A stretch of DNA of 64,000 bases from Buchnera aphidicola (Diuraphis noxia) (GCF_001700895.1 NZ_CP013259.1:572267-636266), one strand, 5' to 3'; positions 9,646 to 19,201 are shown, numbered from the stretch's first letter. The notes: generated from the sequence alone by a model not told the origin. Numbers and translations are program-made.

Positions 9646-10776
9646 ATGTTTGAATCATCTCCGATTAGTTTATATATTCATATTCCTTGGTGTTTAAAAA
9701 AATGTGGATATTGCGATTTTTATTCATATGTTAGTCAAGAGACGATACCTGAAAAAAAGTATATTGAAAATTTATTAAAAGATTTTGAAAAAGATTTAAA
9801 GCTCATAAAAAATAAAAAAATAAATACTATTTTCATCGGTGGAGGTACTCCGAGTTTATTAAAACAAAAATCAGTAAACAATTTAATTAATGGTATTAAA
9901 GAGAGATATTTGGTTTGTAAAAATGCAGAAATCACTATAGAAGCTAATCCTAAAACAATAGAATGTCAACGCTTTATTCATTATAAAAAATCTGGTATTA
10001 ATCGTTTTTCTTTAGGAGTTCAAACATTTAATACAAATTTATTGAAAAAAATAGAGCGTACATATACTTCATCTGAATGTATTAGTTGTATTAAAAAATT
10101 AAAAACAATTAATAATAATATTAATCTAGATTTAATGTATGGTTTACCAGATCAAGATTTAGAAAGTTCTTTAACAGATTTAAAATATGCTATTAAATAT
10201 AATCCATCTCATATATCCTGGTATCAATTAACTATAGAGCCTAATACTATTTTTTATTCAAAAAAACTAAATATAGCTAATGATGATATAATTTTTCAAA
10301 TGTTTTCTAAAGGAGATCAATTATTAAAAAAATCAGGATATCAAAAGTATGAAATATCTTCATACTCGAAATTAAATTATCAGTGTAAACATAATCTTAA
10401 TTATTGGAGTTTTGGAGATTATATAGGAATAGGTTGCGGCGCTCATGGTAAAATTAGTCAAAAAAATGGCAAAATCCTAAGAACTTATAAAAATAAAAAT
10501 CTAAAAGATTATTTGCATGGAAACTACCTACGCTCTATGAATATTATTTCTAAACAAGATTTAGCTTTTGAATATTTTATGAATACCTTTAGATTATATA
10601 AACCTGTTTCTAAAAGACATTTTCAAGAAAAAACTAATTTAAATGAAAATTATATAGAAAAAAAAATTCAAATGGCAATAAAACGTGGATTTTTAATTGA
10701 TGAATTGAACTATTGGAATACCACAAAAAAAGGTAAATTTTTTTTAAATTCTCTACTAAAAATTTTTTTAAGATAA
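9646..10776 (+). CDS. hemW: Heme chaperone HemW (radical SAM family)
   Basis: A radical-SAM protein related to coproporphyrinogen III oxidase HemN; in bacteria it works as a heme chaperone rather than an oxidase. The 376-residue protein (E. coli 378) has CLKKCGYC with cysteines 16, 20 and 23 binding the [4Fe-4S] cluster, then IFIGGGTPS, GVQTFN and YWSFGDYIGIGCGAHGK. The ATG at 9646 matches the E. coli start (SLYIHIPWC at residue 8); an in-frame upstream ATG would overlap yggS and add 24 unlike residues. No clear ribosome-binding site. Its end overlaps convergent trmB by 9 bases. Confidence 0.95.
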   Translation: MFESSPISLYIHIPWCLKKCGYCDFYSYVSQETIPEKKYIENLLKDFEKDLKLIKNKKINTIFIGGGTPSLLKQKSVNNLINGIKERYLVCKNAEITIEANPKTIECQRFIHYKKSGINRFSLGVQTFNTNLLKKIERTYTSSECISCIKKLKTINNNINLDLMYGLPDQDLESSLTDLKYAIKYNPSHISWYQLTIEPNTIFYSKKLNIANDDIIFQMFSKGDQLLKKSGYQKYEISSYSKLNYQCKHNLNYWSFGDYIGIGCGAHGKISQKNGKILRTYKNKNLKDYLHGNYLRSMNIISKQDLAFEYFMNTFRLYKPVSKRHFQEKTNLNENYIEKKIQMAIKRGFLIDELNYWNTTKKGKFFLNSLLKIFLR

Positions 10777-11499
10777 ATAATTTTTTTTTATTTGAAACAT
10801 TAGGTGAAAAACACGATCACCTCGAAGATATGCTTTTTTTTCAAAATCAGTTATTACATAATTCGAAGGACTTTGAACAAAATCATTTGTTTTTGATAAA
10901 TTTTTATAATTATTAATATTTTTAATCATATTTATTATATAAATAGCATATTCTTTAGAATCAGTTACAATATGTAATATACCATTAACTATTAATTTTT
11001 TAGAAAGAATTGTTAAAAAATTATTTTGTAAGATTCTACGTTTATTATGACGTTTTTTATTCCAAGGATCTGGAAACAAAATTTGTACTTGTGATAAAGT
11101 ATTATTCACAATCATAGTATTAATAACCTCAGTAGCATCATGATAGATGATTTTTAAATTTTTAATTTTAGATAGATAGGCCAAATTTAAGCAGGATCCT
11201 ATCCCTGATTTATATACTTCTATACCTAAAAAGTTTTTATTAGGACAGTTTATTGCGCTTTGAACTAAAGATCTTCCTGAACCAAAACCAATCTCTAATA
11301 CAACAGAACCAGAACTATTAAATATGGAAGAAAAATCTAAAGGTATTAACTGAAAATCAATTCCAATTAATCTCCAATATTTTTGAATAGCATTTAACTG
11401 AGACATAGTAATTCGACCTTTTCGACAAACAAAACTACGAGTTTTTCTGATAAAAACACCGCTATTATTATATTCAGGTATTAAAATATTATTTTTCAT
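10768..11499 (-). CDS. trmB: tRNA (guanine-N7-)-methyltransferase
   Basis: TrmB methylates G46 of tRNAs using S-adenosylmethionine. Seen: SAM-binding LEIGFGSGRSL, FLGIEV, and the family signature FPDPWNKKRHNKRRILQ. With the ATG at 11499 the protein is 243 residues (E. coli 239) and begins MKNNILIPEYNNSG, aligning with E. coli MKNDVISPEFDENG; an ATG at 11517 would add six residues. Divergent from mutY, as in E. coli. Confidence 0.95.
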   Translation of the reverse strand: MKNNILIPEYNNSGVFIRKTRSFVCRKGRITMSQLNAIQKYWRLIGIDFQLIPLDFSSIFNSSGSVVLEIGFGSGRSLVQSAINCPNKNFLGIEVYKSGIGSCLNLAYLSKIKNLKIIYHDATEVINTMIVNNTLSQVQILFPDPWNKKRHNKRRILQNNFLTILSKKLIVNGILHIVTDSKEYAIYIINMIKNINNYKNLSKTNDFVQSPSNYVITDFEKKAYLRGDRVFHLMFQIKKNYLS

Positions 11500-11554
11500 T
11501 TTTACTTGATTTCTCATTTTTAATTAAAAATTTTATACAAAATAATTCTTCATT

Positions 11555-12619
11555 ATGACGATATATTCTTTTTCTCAATTAGTTTTAAATTGGTACCATG
11601 AAAATGGTAGAAAAAATTTACCATGGCAAAAAAATAAAACACTTTACATAGTTTGGATATCCGAAATTATGTTGCAACAAACAACAGTTCAAACTGTTAT
11701 TCCATATTTTAAAAAATTTATATTAAATTTTCCAGATGTAAAATCTATAAATGATTCAACCTTAGATAAAATTTTATATCTATGGAGTGGTTTAGGATAT
11801 TATAATAGAGCAAGAAATATTTACAAATCAGCTAAAATAATCCAAACACAATATAATGGAGTATTTCCTGATCAATTTGCAAATCTAATTAAACTACCTG
11901 GAATAGGGAAATCTACAGCTGGAGCTATTTTATCTTTATCATTAAATTTTTTTCATTCTATTTTAGACGGAAACGTAAAAAGAATTTTAATACGTTATTA
12001 TGATTTCAGAGGAAGCATAAAAGATAGAAAATTAGAAAAAAAATTATGGTGTCTTATTGAATCTATTACACCAATCAACAACACTGGTCAATTTAATCAA
12101 GGTATGATGGATATAGGATCTTTAATTTGTACACGTGGAAAAACAAAATGTAATATTTGTCCATTAAAAAAAAGTTGTATTTCAAATATCAAACAAAACT
12201 GGGAACAATATCCATCAAAAAATATCAAAAAAACATCTCATGAAAAAACATCTTGGTTTATTTTAATTAAATCTAAAAACAATTTTTGGTTAGAACGAAA
12301 TACCATAAAAAATGTTTGGAAAGGTTTATTTTGTTTTCCTAATTTTGATACTGAAAAAAAAGCATTAATATGGTTGAAAGAAAAAAAAATAAATTTAAAA
12401 AAAATAAAAAAAATGTTATCATTTTTTCATAAATTTAGTCATTTTATATTACATATCCATCCAATTTTAATTGATTGTCCACATAATTTAAAATTTCATG
12501 GAGACAATAAAATAGGTATTTGGTATAATTTAAACAAACCAAAACATATAGGATTACCTCAACCTGTAAAAAAAATACTTACAAATTTTCAAAAAGATAC
12601 TGTTTTAAGGAAAAACTAA
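11555..12619 (+). CDS. mutY: Adenine DNA glycosylase
   Basis: MutY removes A mispaired with 8-oxoguanine, preventing G-to-T changes. The 354 residues (E. coli 350) include catalytic Glu37 ([11 protein letters not shown]), the helix-hairpin-helix [12 protein letters not shown], catalytic Asp138 (ILDGNVKR), the [4Fe-4S] cysteines C192-X6-C199-X2-C202-X5-C208, and a C-terminal NUDIX-like 8-oxoG recognition domain. It therefore looks functional, unlike mutL in this window. Its stop is one base before the yggX ATG, so the two are probably cotranscribed and translationally coupled. Confidence 0.96.
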   Translation: MTIYSFSQLVLNWYHENGRKNLPWQKNKTLYIVWISEIMLQQTTVQTVIPYFKKFILNFPDVKSINDSTLDKILYLWSGLGYYNRARNIYKSAKIIQTQYNGVFPDQFANLIKLPGIGKSTAGAILSLSLNFFHSILDGNVKRILIRYYDFRGSIKDRKLEKKLWCLIESITPINNTGQFNQGMMDIGSLICTRGKTKCNICPLKKSCISNIKQNWEQYPSKNIKKTSHEKTSWFILIKSKNNFWLERNTIKNVWKGLFCFPNFDTEKKALIWLKEKKINLKKIKKMLSFFHKFSHFILHIHPILIDCPHNLKFHGDNKIGIWYNLNKPKHIGLPQPVKKILTNFQKDTVLRKN

Positions 12620-12620
12620 A

Positions 12621-12860
12621 ATGCCTCGTATAATTTTTTGTACATTTTTACAAAAAAAATCTGAAGGTCAAGATTATCAAATTTATCCTGGTGAATTAGG
12701 AAAAAAAATATACAATAAAATCTCTAAAAAAGCTTGGAAAAAATGGATAATGAAGCAAACTATTTTAATAAATGAAAAAAAACTTAACATGAATGATATC
12801 AATCACCGTAGAGAAATAGAAAAAGAAATGAAATTCTTTTTATTTAAAGAAACTAATTAA
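12621..12860 (+). CDS. yggX: Fe(II) trafficking protein YggX
   Basis: YggX protects Fe-S clusters from oxidative damage and is thought to handle labile iron. The 79-residue protein starts [17 protein letters not shown] with the conserved Cys7, followed by [18 protein letters not shown] and LINEKKLN. It ends about a dozen residues earlier than E. coli YggX (91), losing only the C-terminal tail. Directly behind mutY, as in E. coli; both concern oxidative damage and Fe-S chemistry. Confidence 0.95.
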   Translation: MPRIIFCTFLQKKSEGQDYQIYPGELGKKIYNKISKKAWKKWIMKQTILINEKKLNMNDINHRREIEKEMKFFLFKETN

Positions 12861-12955
12861 AAATAAAAATTATTGTAATAATACTTAAAATAGTATTGTG
12901 TCATCCAAAACTATTTGTTAAATAATATTTCTACTTTATAAAAAAAAAACATACA

Positions 12956-13738
12956 GTGCTAATATTTGATTCTGGTGTAGGTGGTTTATCTATATTAAAA
13001 AATATAAAAAACACACTACCAAATATACGTTACATATATGTATTAGATAATCAAGGGTTTCCTTACGGAAATAAGAAAAAAACTTTTATTTTAAAAAGAA
13101 GCATTAAAATTATCAATATAATAAAAAAACAATATCCTATTAAAATTGTTTTAATTGCCTGCAATACAGCAAGTACGAATACTTTATCTATCCTAAAAAA
13201 ACAATTTAATTTTCCTATTATTGGAATATTCCCTGAAATTAAATTTGCTCAAAGAATTACAAAAAATAACATTATTGGTTTAATAGCAACTAAAGCTACA
13301 ATCAATTCTGATTATATTCAAAAAATCATACAAAAAAAACCTACTAATGTCACTATTAAAATAATAGCTACAAATAAATTAGCATCAATAGCAGAAAAAA
13401 AAATTAGAGGTAATAATACCAACAAAAAAGAATTGCAAAATATTTTTAAACCATGGATAAATCTTAAAATAACACCTGATACAATTATATTGGGCTGCAC
13501 TCACTTTTTATTCTTAAAAATTGAAATTCAAAAAATTTTATACAACTCTATTTATTTTATAGACTCAAAAAACACAGTGATACTAAAAATTAAAAAATAT
13601 TTTTATCAATTTAATATTAAACAAGAAATTAAAAAAAATATTTTTTTATACTCAAAAGATAATAAAAAAATACAGGAATTACTATTTTATTTAAAAGAAT
13701 ATAATTTTCATGAAACAACAATAATTAACTTAAATTAA
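12956..13738 (+). CDS. murI: Glutamate racemase, start uncertain
   Basis: MurI makes D-glutamate for peptidoglycan. From the GTG at 12956 the protein is 260 residues and starts MLIFDSGVGG, only four residues before the conserved catalytic Asp; the family usually has several more residues (about 20 more in E. coli). Both catalytic cysteines are present: IACNTAS (Cys69) and GCTHF (Cys181). The frame is open back to 12926 but offers no ATG, GTG or TTG upstream of the GTG, has no ribosome-binding site, and has ten A (12940-12949) just upstream. The enzyme body looks intact; the 5' end may be remodelled. The 3' end overlaps convergent sbcB by 14 bases. Confidence 0.92.
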   Translation: MLIFDSGVGGLSILKNIKNTLPNIRYIYVLDNQGFPYGNKKKTFILKRSIKIINIIKKQYPIKIVLIACNTASTNTLSILKKQFNFPIIGIFPEIKFAQRITKNNIIGLIATKATINSDYIQKIIQKKPTNVTIKIIATNKLASIAEKKIRGNNTNKKELQNIFKPWINLKITPDTIILGCTHFLFLKIEIQKILYNSIYFIDSKNTVILKIKKYFYQFNIKQEIKKNIFLYSKDNKKIQELLFYLKEYNFHETTIINLN

Positions 13739-15158
13739 AATTTTCGTAAAATAATTTTTTATATTTATGAAAAACATAAAATAATATGCTATTTAATAAA
13801 ATTATTTTCTTATTATCATAAGAATATTCTTTTAACAAATTTTCAATTTTTCTAACATATTCTTTTAAAATAGTTGGTTTTAAAACATTTAAACAATATT
13901 TTAACCATACTTTTTTTTCTTTTTTATTTAATGTTTCATAAAAATTACGAGCTCGATAACGGAAAAGCAATTTTTTTAAACGATAATCATAAAAATGATA
14001 AGTCCTATTTTTTAACATAGATGGAGAAGTTTTTTGAATAGTGTTTATAATTTTTTTATCATGCATACAAAAAAAAGCATCATAAATTTTCAAATCTACA
14101 TTTGACGATGAAACAATTTCTTTTTCTTTCGATAACATAACTTTAATATTTTCGAAAATATGTTTATTTTTTCTTAAAAGTCTGATTTTTTTATAATATA
14201 AAAGAAAATTAAAATCTAACCGAGATATATCTTCTTTTCTTATACATTGAATTGGTGCTAATGTTGGACAACGATTAAAATGTAATAATAGTATGCCTAG
14301 ATTAAATAAGCTTTTAATAAAATCATCTTCAAACGATATTTGTGTACATAAAAAAATTAATTTTTCAATATCTCTAAATAAATCGATAGCAATAAGTATG
14401 TTTTTGTTTTTATGCCATATTATAGGTAATATACAACTAACATTATGACGAATAGCTCCAAAATTATTAGAAACATAAACAATTGGTTTTGATTTGTTTA
14501 AATCAATCAATTTATACAATGCACTTTTTTTTCTCATTTTAAAAAAAAATGCAAATAATTTAGGTTGTTTATTTTTAATTAATTTTGCTATAGCAATAGT
14601 AGCATACACATCTGACATAGCATCATGCGCATGAGCATGAGTAATATTATTGATCTCAGTGAAATCAGAAAGTTTAAAACTAGGTAGGTCCAAATCATTT
14701 TTAGGCCATTTGATACCTTCAGGTCTTAACGCATAGCATGCTCTTAATAAATGTAATATATCCCAACGAGAGTTTCCATTTTTCCAGCTCCATTCATAAG
14801 GATCGAAAAAATTTCTATAGAATATATTCCTAGTAATTTCATCATCAAAATGAATGTTGTTATAACCAATAATACAAGTCTTAGGTTGTTTAAAAATATT
14901 AAATATTTTTTTAGAAAAATTATATTCATTAGTTCCATGTTTTTCTGTATATTGAGGAGTTATACCTGTCATTAAAATAGCATGTGGATCAGGTAAATAA
15001 TCATTTGAAAAAAAACAATAAAAACATTTTGGATTCTCAATAATATCAAAATTTATATTTGTTCTAATGCAAGCAAATTGCGCTGGTTTGTCTAAAGATG
15101 TATGTATTCCAAATGTTTCATAATCATAAAATAAAAAAGTAGGTTGATTTAAAGACAT
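13725..15158 (-). CDS. sbcB: Exodeoxyribonuclease I
   Basis: ExoI degrades single-stranded DNA 3'-5' and contributes to repair and SSB-coupled processing. The 477-residue protein (E. coli 475) has the DEDD exonuclease core: DYETFG with Asp12/Glu14, YNNIHFDDEITRNIFYRN, and AHDAMSDVYATIA near residue 180, followed by the SH3-like and helical C-terminal domains (FRYRARNFYETL). Full length and uninterrupted. Divergent from tmaR, a neighbour also close to sbcB in E. coli. Confidence 0.96.
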   Translation of the reverse strand: MSLNQPTFLFYDYETFGIHTSLDKPAQFACIRTNINFDIIENPKCFYCFFSNDYLPDPHAILMTGITPQYTEKHGTNEYNFSKKIFNIFKQPKTCIIGYNNIHFDDEITRNIFYRNFFDPYEWSWKNGNSRWDILHLLRACYALRPEGIKWPKNDLDLPSFKLSDFTEINNITHAHAHDAMSDVYATIAIAKLIKNKQPKLFAFFFKMRKKSALYKLIDLNKSKPIVYVSNNFGAIRHNVSCILPIIWHKNKNILIAIDLFRDIEKLIFLCTQISFEDDFIKSLFNLGILLLHFNRCPTLAPIQCIRKEDISRLDFNFLLYYKKIRLLRKNKHIFENIKVMLSKEKEIVSSSNVDLKIYDAFFCMHDKKIINTIQKTSPSMLKNRTYHFYDYRLKKLLFRYRARNFYETLNKKEKKVWLKYCLNVLKPTILKEYVRKIENLLKEYSYDNKKIILLNSILFYVFHKYKKLFYENFNLS

Positions 15159-15275
15159 ATTATTTATATATAAAATTCAAGCGATAAATGTAAAATTTTT
15201 AAAATTTTTAAAATTTTAAAAATTATTAAATTATTAAAACAATCAAAAACATAAACATAACAAGGTTTATAAAAC

Positions 15276-15584
15276 ATGTCAAATACGAAAAAATCATTTA
15301 AAAATGTATTAGAATTTGTTCATAAATTCAGAAGAAAAAATAAAATAAAAAGAGAAATATCTGATATTGAGAAAAAAATCAGAGATAATCAAAAAAGAAT
15401 CTTACTTTTAGACAATCTTAGTCAATATATTACATCAGATATGAATTATGAGGAAATTAAAAAAATAATTTCTATGATGAAAAACGATTACGAAGATAGA
15501 ATTGATGATTATATTGTTAAAAACGCAGAACTGTCAAAAGAAAAAAGAATTATTTCACAAGAATTAAAATTAATTATTGATTAA
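15276..15584 (+). CDS. tmaR: PTS system regulator TmaR (YeeX, DUF496)
   Basis: The 102 residues match E. coli YeeX/TmaR almost throughout ([39 protein letters not shown]). TmaR is a small coiled-coil protein that forms a polar cluster and sequesters PTS Enzyme I, tuning sugar uptake. The protein is strongly charged and entirely helical in appearance. AAGG lies about 13 bases before the ATG. Its retention fits with a PTS still being used, as mtlA in this window implies. Confidence 0.93.
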   Translation: MSNTKKSFKNVLEFVHKFRRKNKIKREISDIEKKIRDNQKRILLLDNLSQYITSDMNYEEIKKIISMMKNDYEDRIDDYIVKNAELSKEKRIISQELKLIID

Positions 15585-15594
15585 AAATATTTTT

Positions 15595-15667
15595 CTCCTC
15601 TGACTGGATTCGAACCAGTGACATACGGATTAACAGTCCGCCGTTCTACCAACTGAACTACAGAGGA
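15595..15667 (-). tRNA. tRNA-Asn (anticodon GTT)
   Basis: The complement folds as a 73-base tRNA with acceptor TCCTCTG/CAGAGGA, T-loop GGTTCGAATCC and anticodon GTT; it is almost identical to E. coli tRNA-Asn. CCA is not encoded and must be added after transcription. Confidence 0.97.
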
Positions 15668-15804
15668 ATTTAATTATATATATCAAAATTTTTCGTATCT
15701 GTCAAATATATGTGAAAATTTTTATTTAAAAAAATCAAAATTTTTAAAAAGAAATCTAGATTATTAGAAAAAATTCATTTATAGTAGAGATATTGAAATA
15801 AAAT

Positions 15805-15880
15805 GGCCCTTTAGCTCAGTGGTAAGAGCAGGCGACTCATAATCGCTTGGTCGCTGGTTCAAATCCAGCAAGGGCCACCA
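15805..15880 (+). tRNA. tRNA-Ile2 (anticodon CAT, to be modified to lysidine)
   Basis: A 76-base tRNA with encoded CCA: acceptor GGCCCTT/AAGGGCC, anticodon CAT. The body matches E. coli ileX (stem around GGCGACTCATAATCGC, TTGGTCGC, GCTGGTTCAAATCC) rather than elongator or initiator tRNA-Met. It should therefore be read as the minor isoleucine tRNA whose C34 is changed to lysidine by TilS to read AUA codons, which this A+T-rich genome uses heavily. Confidence 0.9.
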
Positions 15881-16001
15881 AAAAACCATTGTCTTCTTAG
15901 TTTATCTAATAAACATTAGATTAATTGTTAATTTAATTAATATTATTATATTTTCTTGAATTTTATTCTAAATTTTTTTAATAAATTCGGATTGAATTTT
16001 T

Positions 16002-16652
16002 ATGTATTGGAAAAAAGAATTTATTGATTTTTGTTGTAAAAAACAAGTTTTAAAATTTGGACAATTTACACTAAAATCAGGACGAACTAGTCCCTATTTT
16101 TTTAATTCAGGTTTGTTATCTAATGGAGAAGATATTGTTAAAATAGGAGTGTTTTATGCTCACTCTATAATGAATTCAAATGTAGACTTTGATATATTAT
16201 TTGGTACAGCATATAAAGGTATTCCTGTAGCTGTTTCAACATCTATTGCATTAAAAAATCACTATAATTTAAATATTCCATATACTTTTAATAGAAAAGA
16301 AAAAAAAACATATGGAGAACAAGGAAAGTTAATAGGTAATATTATTGAAAATAAAAAAATTATTATTTTAGATGATGTAATTACATCAGGAACTGCAATA
16401 CATAATTCTATCAAAATTGTGGAGGAACATAAAGCATATATATCTTCAATATTTGTACTATTTGATAGAAAAGAAAAAGGAGAAAGAGAACTACACACTA
16501 TTAATTGTCTTGAAAAGAAAAAAAACTATAAAATTACTTCAATAATTACTATTGAAGATCTTATCGATTATCTATTAGAAAACAAAACATTAAAAAGACA
16601 TCTAATCAAACTGTTAAAATATCGTAAAAAATACGGTATTGATAAACAATAA
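16002..16652 (+). CDS. pyrE: Orotate phosphoribosyltransferase
   Basis: PyrE joins orotate to PRPP to form OMP in pyrimidine synthesis. The 216-residue protein (E. coli 213) has FTLKSGRTSPYFFN, the FNRKEKKTYGEQG loop, and the PRPP-binding IILDDVITSGTA near residues 121-132. Full length. Convergent with dut, 50 bases apart. Confidence 0.97.
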   Translation: MYWKKEFIDFCCKKQVLKFGQFTLKSGRTSPYFFNSGLLSNGEDIVKIGVFYAHSIMNSNVDFDILFGTAYKGIPVAVSTSIALKNHYNLNIPYTFNRKEKKTYGEQGKLIGNIIENKKIIILDDVITSGTAIHNSIKIVEEHKAYISSIFVLFDRKEKGERELHTINCLEKKKNYKITSIITIEDLIDYLLENKTLKRHLIKLLKYRKKYGIDKQ

Positions 16653-16686
16653 AATTGTTTAATTCGTTTTATCAAACTACTATTAT

Positions 16687-16716
16687 ATTAAATAATACCA
16701 GATTAAATAATACCAG
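16687..16716. repeat. Perfect 15-bp tandem duplication at the end of dut
   Basis: ATTAAATAATACCAG occurs twice head to tail (16687-16701 and 16702-16716). The second copy contains the last codons and stop of dut on the minus strand, so the duplication repeats the gene end: dut finishes SGII-stop and the first copy carries the same codons and a second stop out beyond it. It is a multiple of three and does no harm to dut. Confidence 0.9.
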
Positions 16717-17158
16717 AATGTCCAAAACCGCTGTCTGAACGAACACTTTTCGTAAAACTTGTGACTATAGAAAAACTTGGTTTAATAATCGGAATAAAAA
16801 TTATTTGGGCTACCCTATCGTTAGGGTTAATATAAAAATCTTTTTTACTACGATTCCATAATGAAATCATTAATTGACCTTGATAATCAGAATCAATTAA
16901 ACCGATTAAATTACCTAAGACAATTCCTTCATTGTGACCTAATCCAGATCGAGGTAAAATCAATCCTGCAATATTAGGATTTTTAATATATATAGCTATA
17001 CCAGTTGATATTAATATCGTTTTTTCAGATTTTAATTTGATTTTTTTTTCTAAACAAGCCCGTAAATCCAAACCAGATGACCCTTCAGTCGCATATTTTG
17101 GCGGTAAGTTTTGCTGTTCTGTATTTAAGTTTATAAGTTGTATTTCAATATTTTTCAT
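16703..17158 (-). CDS. dut: dUTP diphosphatase
   Basis: Dut hydrolyses dUTP to dUMP, keeping uracil out of DNA and feeding dTMP synthesis. The 151 residues carry all five trimeric dUTPase motifs: SSGLDLRA, LPRSGLGHNEG, GLIDSDYQG (catalytic Asp91), NPNDRVAQ, and C-terminal RSDSGFGHSG. The final residues II replace RQ of E. coli. A 15-bp tandem duplication ends in its stop codon. Confidence 0.97.
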   Translation of the reverse strand: MKNIEIQLINLNTEQQNLPPKYATEGSSGLDLRACLEKKIKLKSEKTILISTGIAIYIKNPNIAGLILPRSGLGHNEGIVLGNLIGLIDSDYQGQLMISLWNRSKKDFYINPNDRVAQIIFIPIIKPSFSIVTSFTKSVRSDSGFGHSGII

Positions 17159-17205
17159 AATATTAAGGGTATATTTTATTAGTAAAAAATAATCATTTTA
17201 AATGA

Positions 17206-17964
17206 TTATGGAGCAAACGCACAAAATCCAGGATTAATAAAAGAAGAACGAGAATATAATGAATAATTTAAATCATCTCCTGACCATGTTTGCACTTTTC
17301 CACCGGCAGCAATCAAAATAGCTTGACCTGCAGCAGTATCCCAAATATGGGTACTACCAAATCTTGGATAAATTTGCGCTGTTCCTTCTGCAATTAAACA
17401 AAATTTCAAAGAAGAACCCATTTTTTTAAGCTGATAATTTTTTATTTTTTTTAAAAAATTACTTAACTCTTTATCGGGATGTGAACGACTAGTAACTAAT
17501 AGTGTATTTCTCTGATTTTTATCAGATGCGACATAGATTTTTTCTTTTTTACCTGATCCTGTTTCTTTCCAAGCATTTTTATTACTAGAAAAATATAAAA
17601 CATTTAAAACAGGCGCATATATGACTCCTAAAGTAGGAACACCATTTTTAATTAAACTTATATTGACTGTAAATTCACTATTTTTCTTTAAAAATTCTTT
17701 CGTTCCATCTAATGGGTCAATTAACCAATAATCTTTCCACAAACGACAAATTTTAAATGGATGTAATTCTTCTTCAGAAATAACTGGTAGTTTGGAATCG
17801 ATTTTGAAAAGTCCTTTTTTAATTATATTATGCGCCTCACGATCAACATTGGTAATAGGAGTTTTATCTAATTTATAAGAAATATTTATAATTTTTTTAG
17901 AATTATAAAATTTTATTATTTCCTTTCCTGTATGACGTGCAAGTGTGCAAATTTTTTCTAACAT
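17206..17964 (-). CDS. cysQ: 3'(2'),5'-bisphosphate nucleotidase
   Basis: CysQ removes the 3'-phosphate of PAP(S), the by-product of sulfate reduction, so it supports cysteine synthesis. The 252 residues contain the inositol-monophosphatase-type metal motifs VISEEE, DPLDGTKEFL and WDTAAGQAI. The ATG at 17964 gives MLEKICTLARHTG, aligned with E. coli MLDQVCQLARNAG; an ATG at 17976 would add four residues. Confidence 0.95.
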   Translation of the reverse strand: MLEKICTLARHTGKEIIKFYNSKKIINISYKLDKTPITNVDREAHNIIKKGLFKIDSKLPVISEEELHPFKICRLWKDYWLIDPLDGTKEFLKKNSEFTVNISLIKNGVPTLGVIYAPVLNVLYFSSNKNAWKETGSGKKEKIYVASDKNQRNTLLVTSRSHPDKELSNFLKKIKNYQLKKMGSSLKFCLIAEGTAQIYPRFGSTHIWDTAAGQAILIAAGGKVQTWSGDDLNYSLYSRSSFINPGFCAFAP

Positions 17965-18013
17965 AATGCTTGACATCTTGAATAGTAATTAAAAATGAAA
18001 AATTTTCATGAAT

Positions 18014-18466
18014 TTATTTTTTTGAAATAATATTCACGATAAAATTGACGCATATTTTTTTATGCGGTTGAAATATTACTTTATGTTCTCCAACATGACG
18101 TAGTAGACCATTGGGTAATCGAATTTCTTTTTTGTTTATTTTTACACCTAATGATGTCATTTCTTTAATAATATTTCTAATACCAACAGAACCAAATATT
18201 TTTCCTTCTTTTCCTACTTTAGATAAAATTTTAATAGTTTTTATTTTTTTTATTTTTTCAGCACGTAATTCTGCAATCAGAAACTTACTCATATTTTCTT
18301 TTTCTAAAGCAATACGTTGAGCTTCAAAAGATTCAATATTTTTTTTATTAGCTAAAATAGCTTTGCCTTTAGGAATTAAAAAATTTCTGGCGTAACCAGA
18401 TTTGACGTTAATAATATTACCTAAATTACCTAATTTATGAACTTTTTCTAATAAAATTATTTCCAT
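18014..18466 (-). CDS. rplI: 50S ribosomal protein L9
   Basis: L9 is an elongated protein binding 23S rRNA near the L1 stalk. 150 residues (E. coli 149): N-terminal domain with the conserved VKSGYARNFLIPKGKA, a long connecting helix rich in Lys/Glu, and a C-terminal domain. Last gene of the rpsF-rpsR-rplI unit, 43 bases behind rpsR. Confidence 0.97.
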   Translation of the reverse strand: MEIILLEKVHKLGNLGNIINVKSGYARNFLIPKGKAILANKKNIESFEAQRIALEKENMSKFLIAELRAEKIKKIKTIKILSKVGKEGKIFGSVGIRNIIKEMTSLGVKINKKEIRLPNGLLRHVGEHKVIFQPHKKICVNFIVNIISKK

Positions 18467-18509
18467 TTGTAAATCTCATATATTATAAACAATAATAAAA
18501 AACATATTT

Positions 18510-18737
<228 letters not shown>

Positions 18738-18819
18738 TTATATTTCCTCCAAAACATTAACAAATAGTAAAAACTCAAGTTTTGATTATTCGTAAAAATA
18801 TAATTTTGAACACTATTGT

Positions 18820-19173
18820 TTATTTATCAAATTTACTTTTTTCTTTTTTTTCATCTTTTAATTTTAAAATAGGTGAAGGTTGAACTATTGCTTTTTTAAC
18901 ACACATAATCATATTACGAAGTATTATTGTGTTAAAACGAAACTCCGTTTCTAAGATATTAATAGTTTTAGGTGCAGTTTCTATATTCATTAAAACATAG
19001 TGTGCTTTTTGTAATTTATTAATAGGATAAGATAATTGACGTCTACCCCAATCTTCTAAACGATGTACGATACCTGCATCTTTTTTAATAATTTTTTTAT
19101 ATTTTTCGATTAATAAAGAAACTTTCTCGCTATGATCAGGATGAATCATAACAATAATTTCATAATGACGCAT
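18820..19173 (-). CDS. rpsF: 30S ribosomal protein S6
   Basis: S6 binds S18 and the central domain of 16S rRNA. From the ATG at 19173 the protein is 117 residues and starts [16 protein letters not shown] as in E. coli; it contains [17 protein letters not shown]. The long acidic tail of E. coli S6 is replaced by a short Lys/Glu tail. AAGGAT precedes the start by about 12-17 bases. A longer in-frame ATG at 19242 would add 23 residues unlike the family and overlap the hairpin upstream. Confidence 0.97.
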   Translation of the reverse strand: MRHYEIIVMIHPDHSEKVSLLIEKYKKIIKKDAGIVHRLEDWGRRQLSYPINKLQKAHYVLMNIETAPKTINILETEFRFNTIILRNMIMCVKKAIVQPSPILKLKDEKKEKSKFDK

Positions 19174-19201
19174 AAAGTATATGATCCTTTTGGTTTTTTT
19201 A

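Noticed and set aside
15805..15880. Calling the CAT tRNA elongator tRNA-Met
   Set aside because: Acceptor and anticodon stems match E. coli ileX, not metT or metZ.
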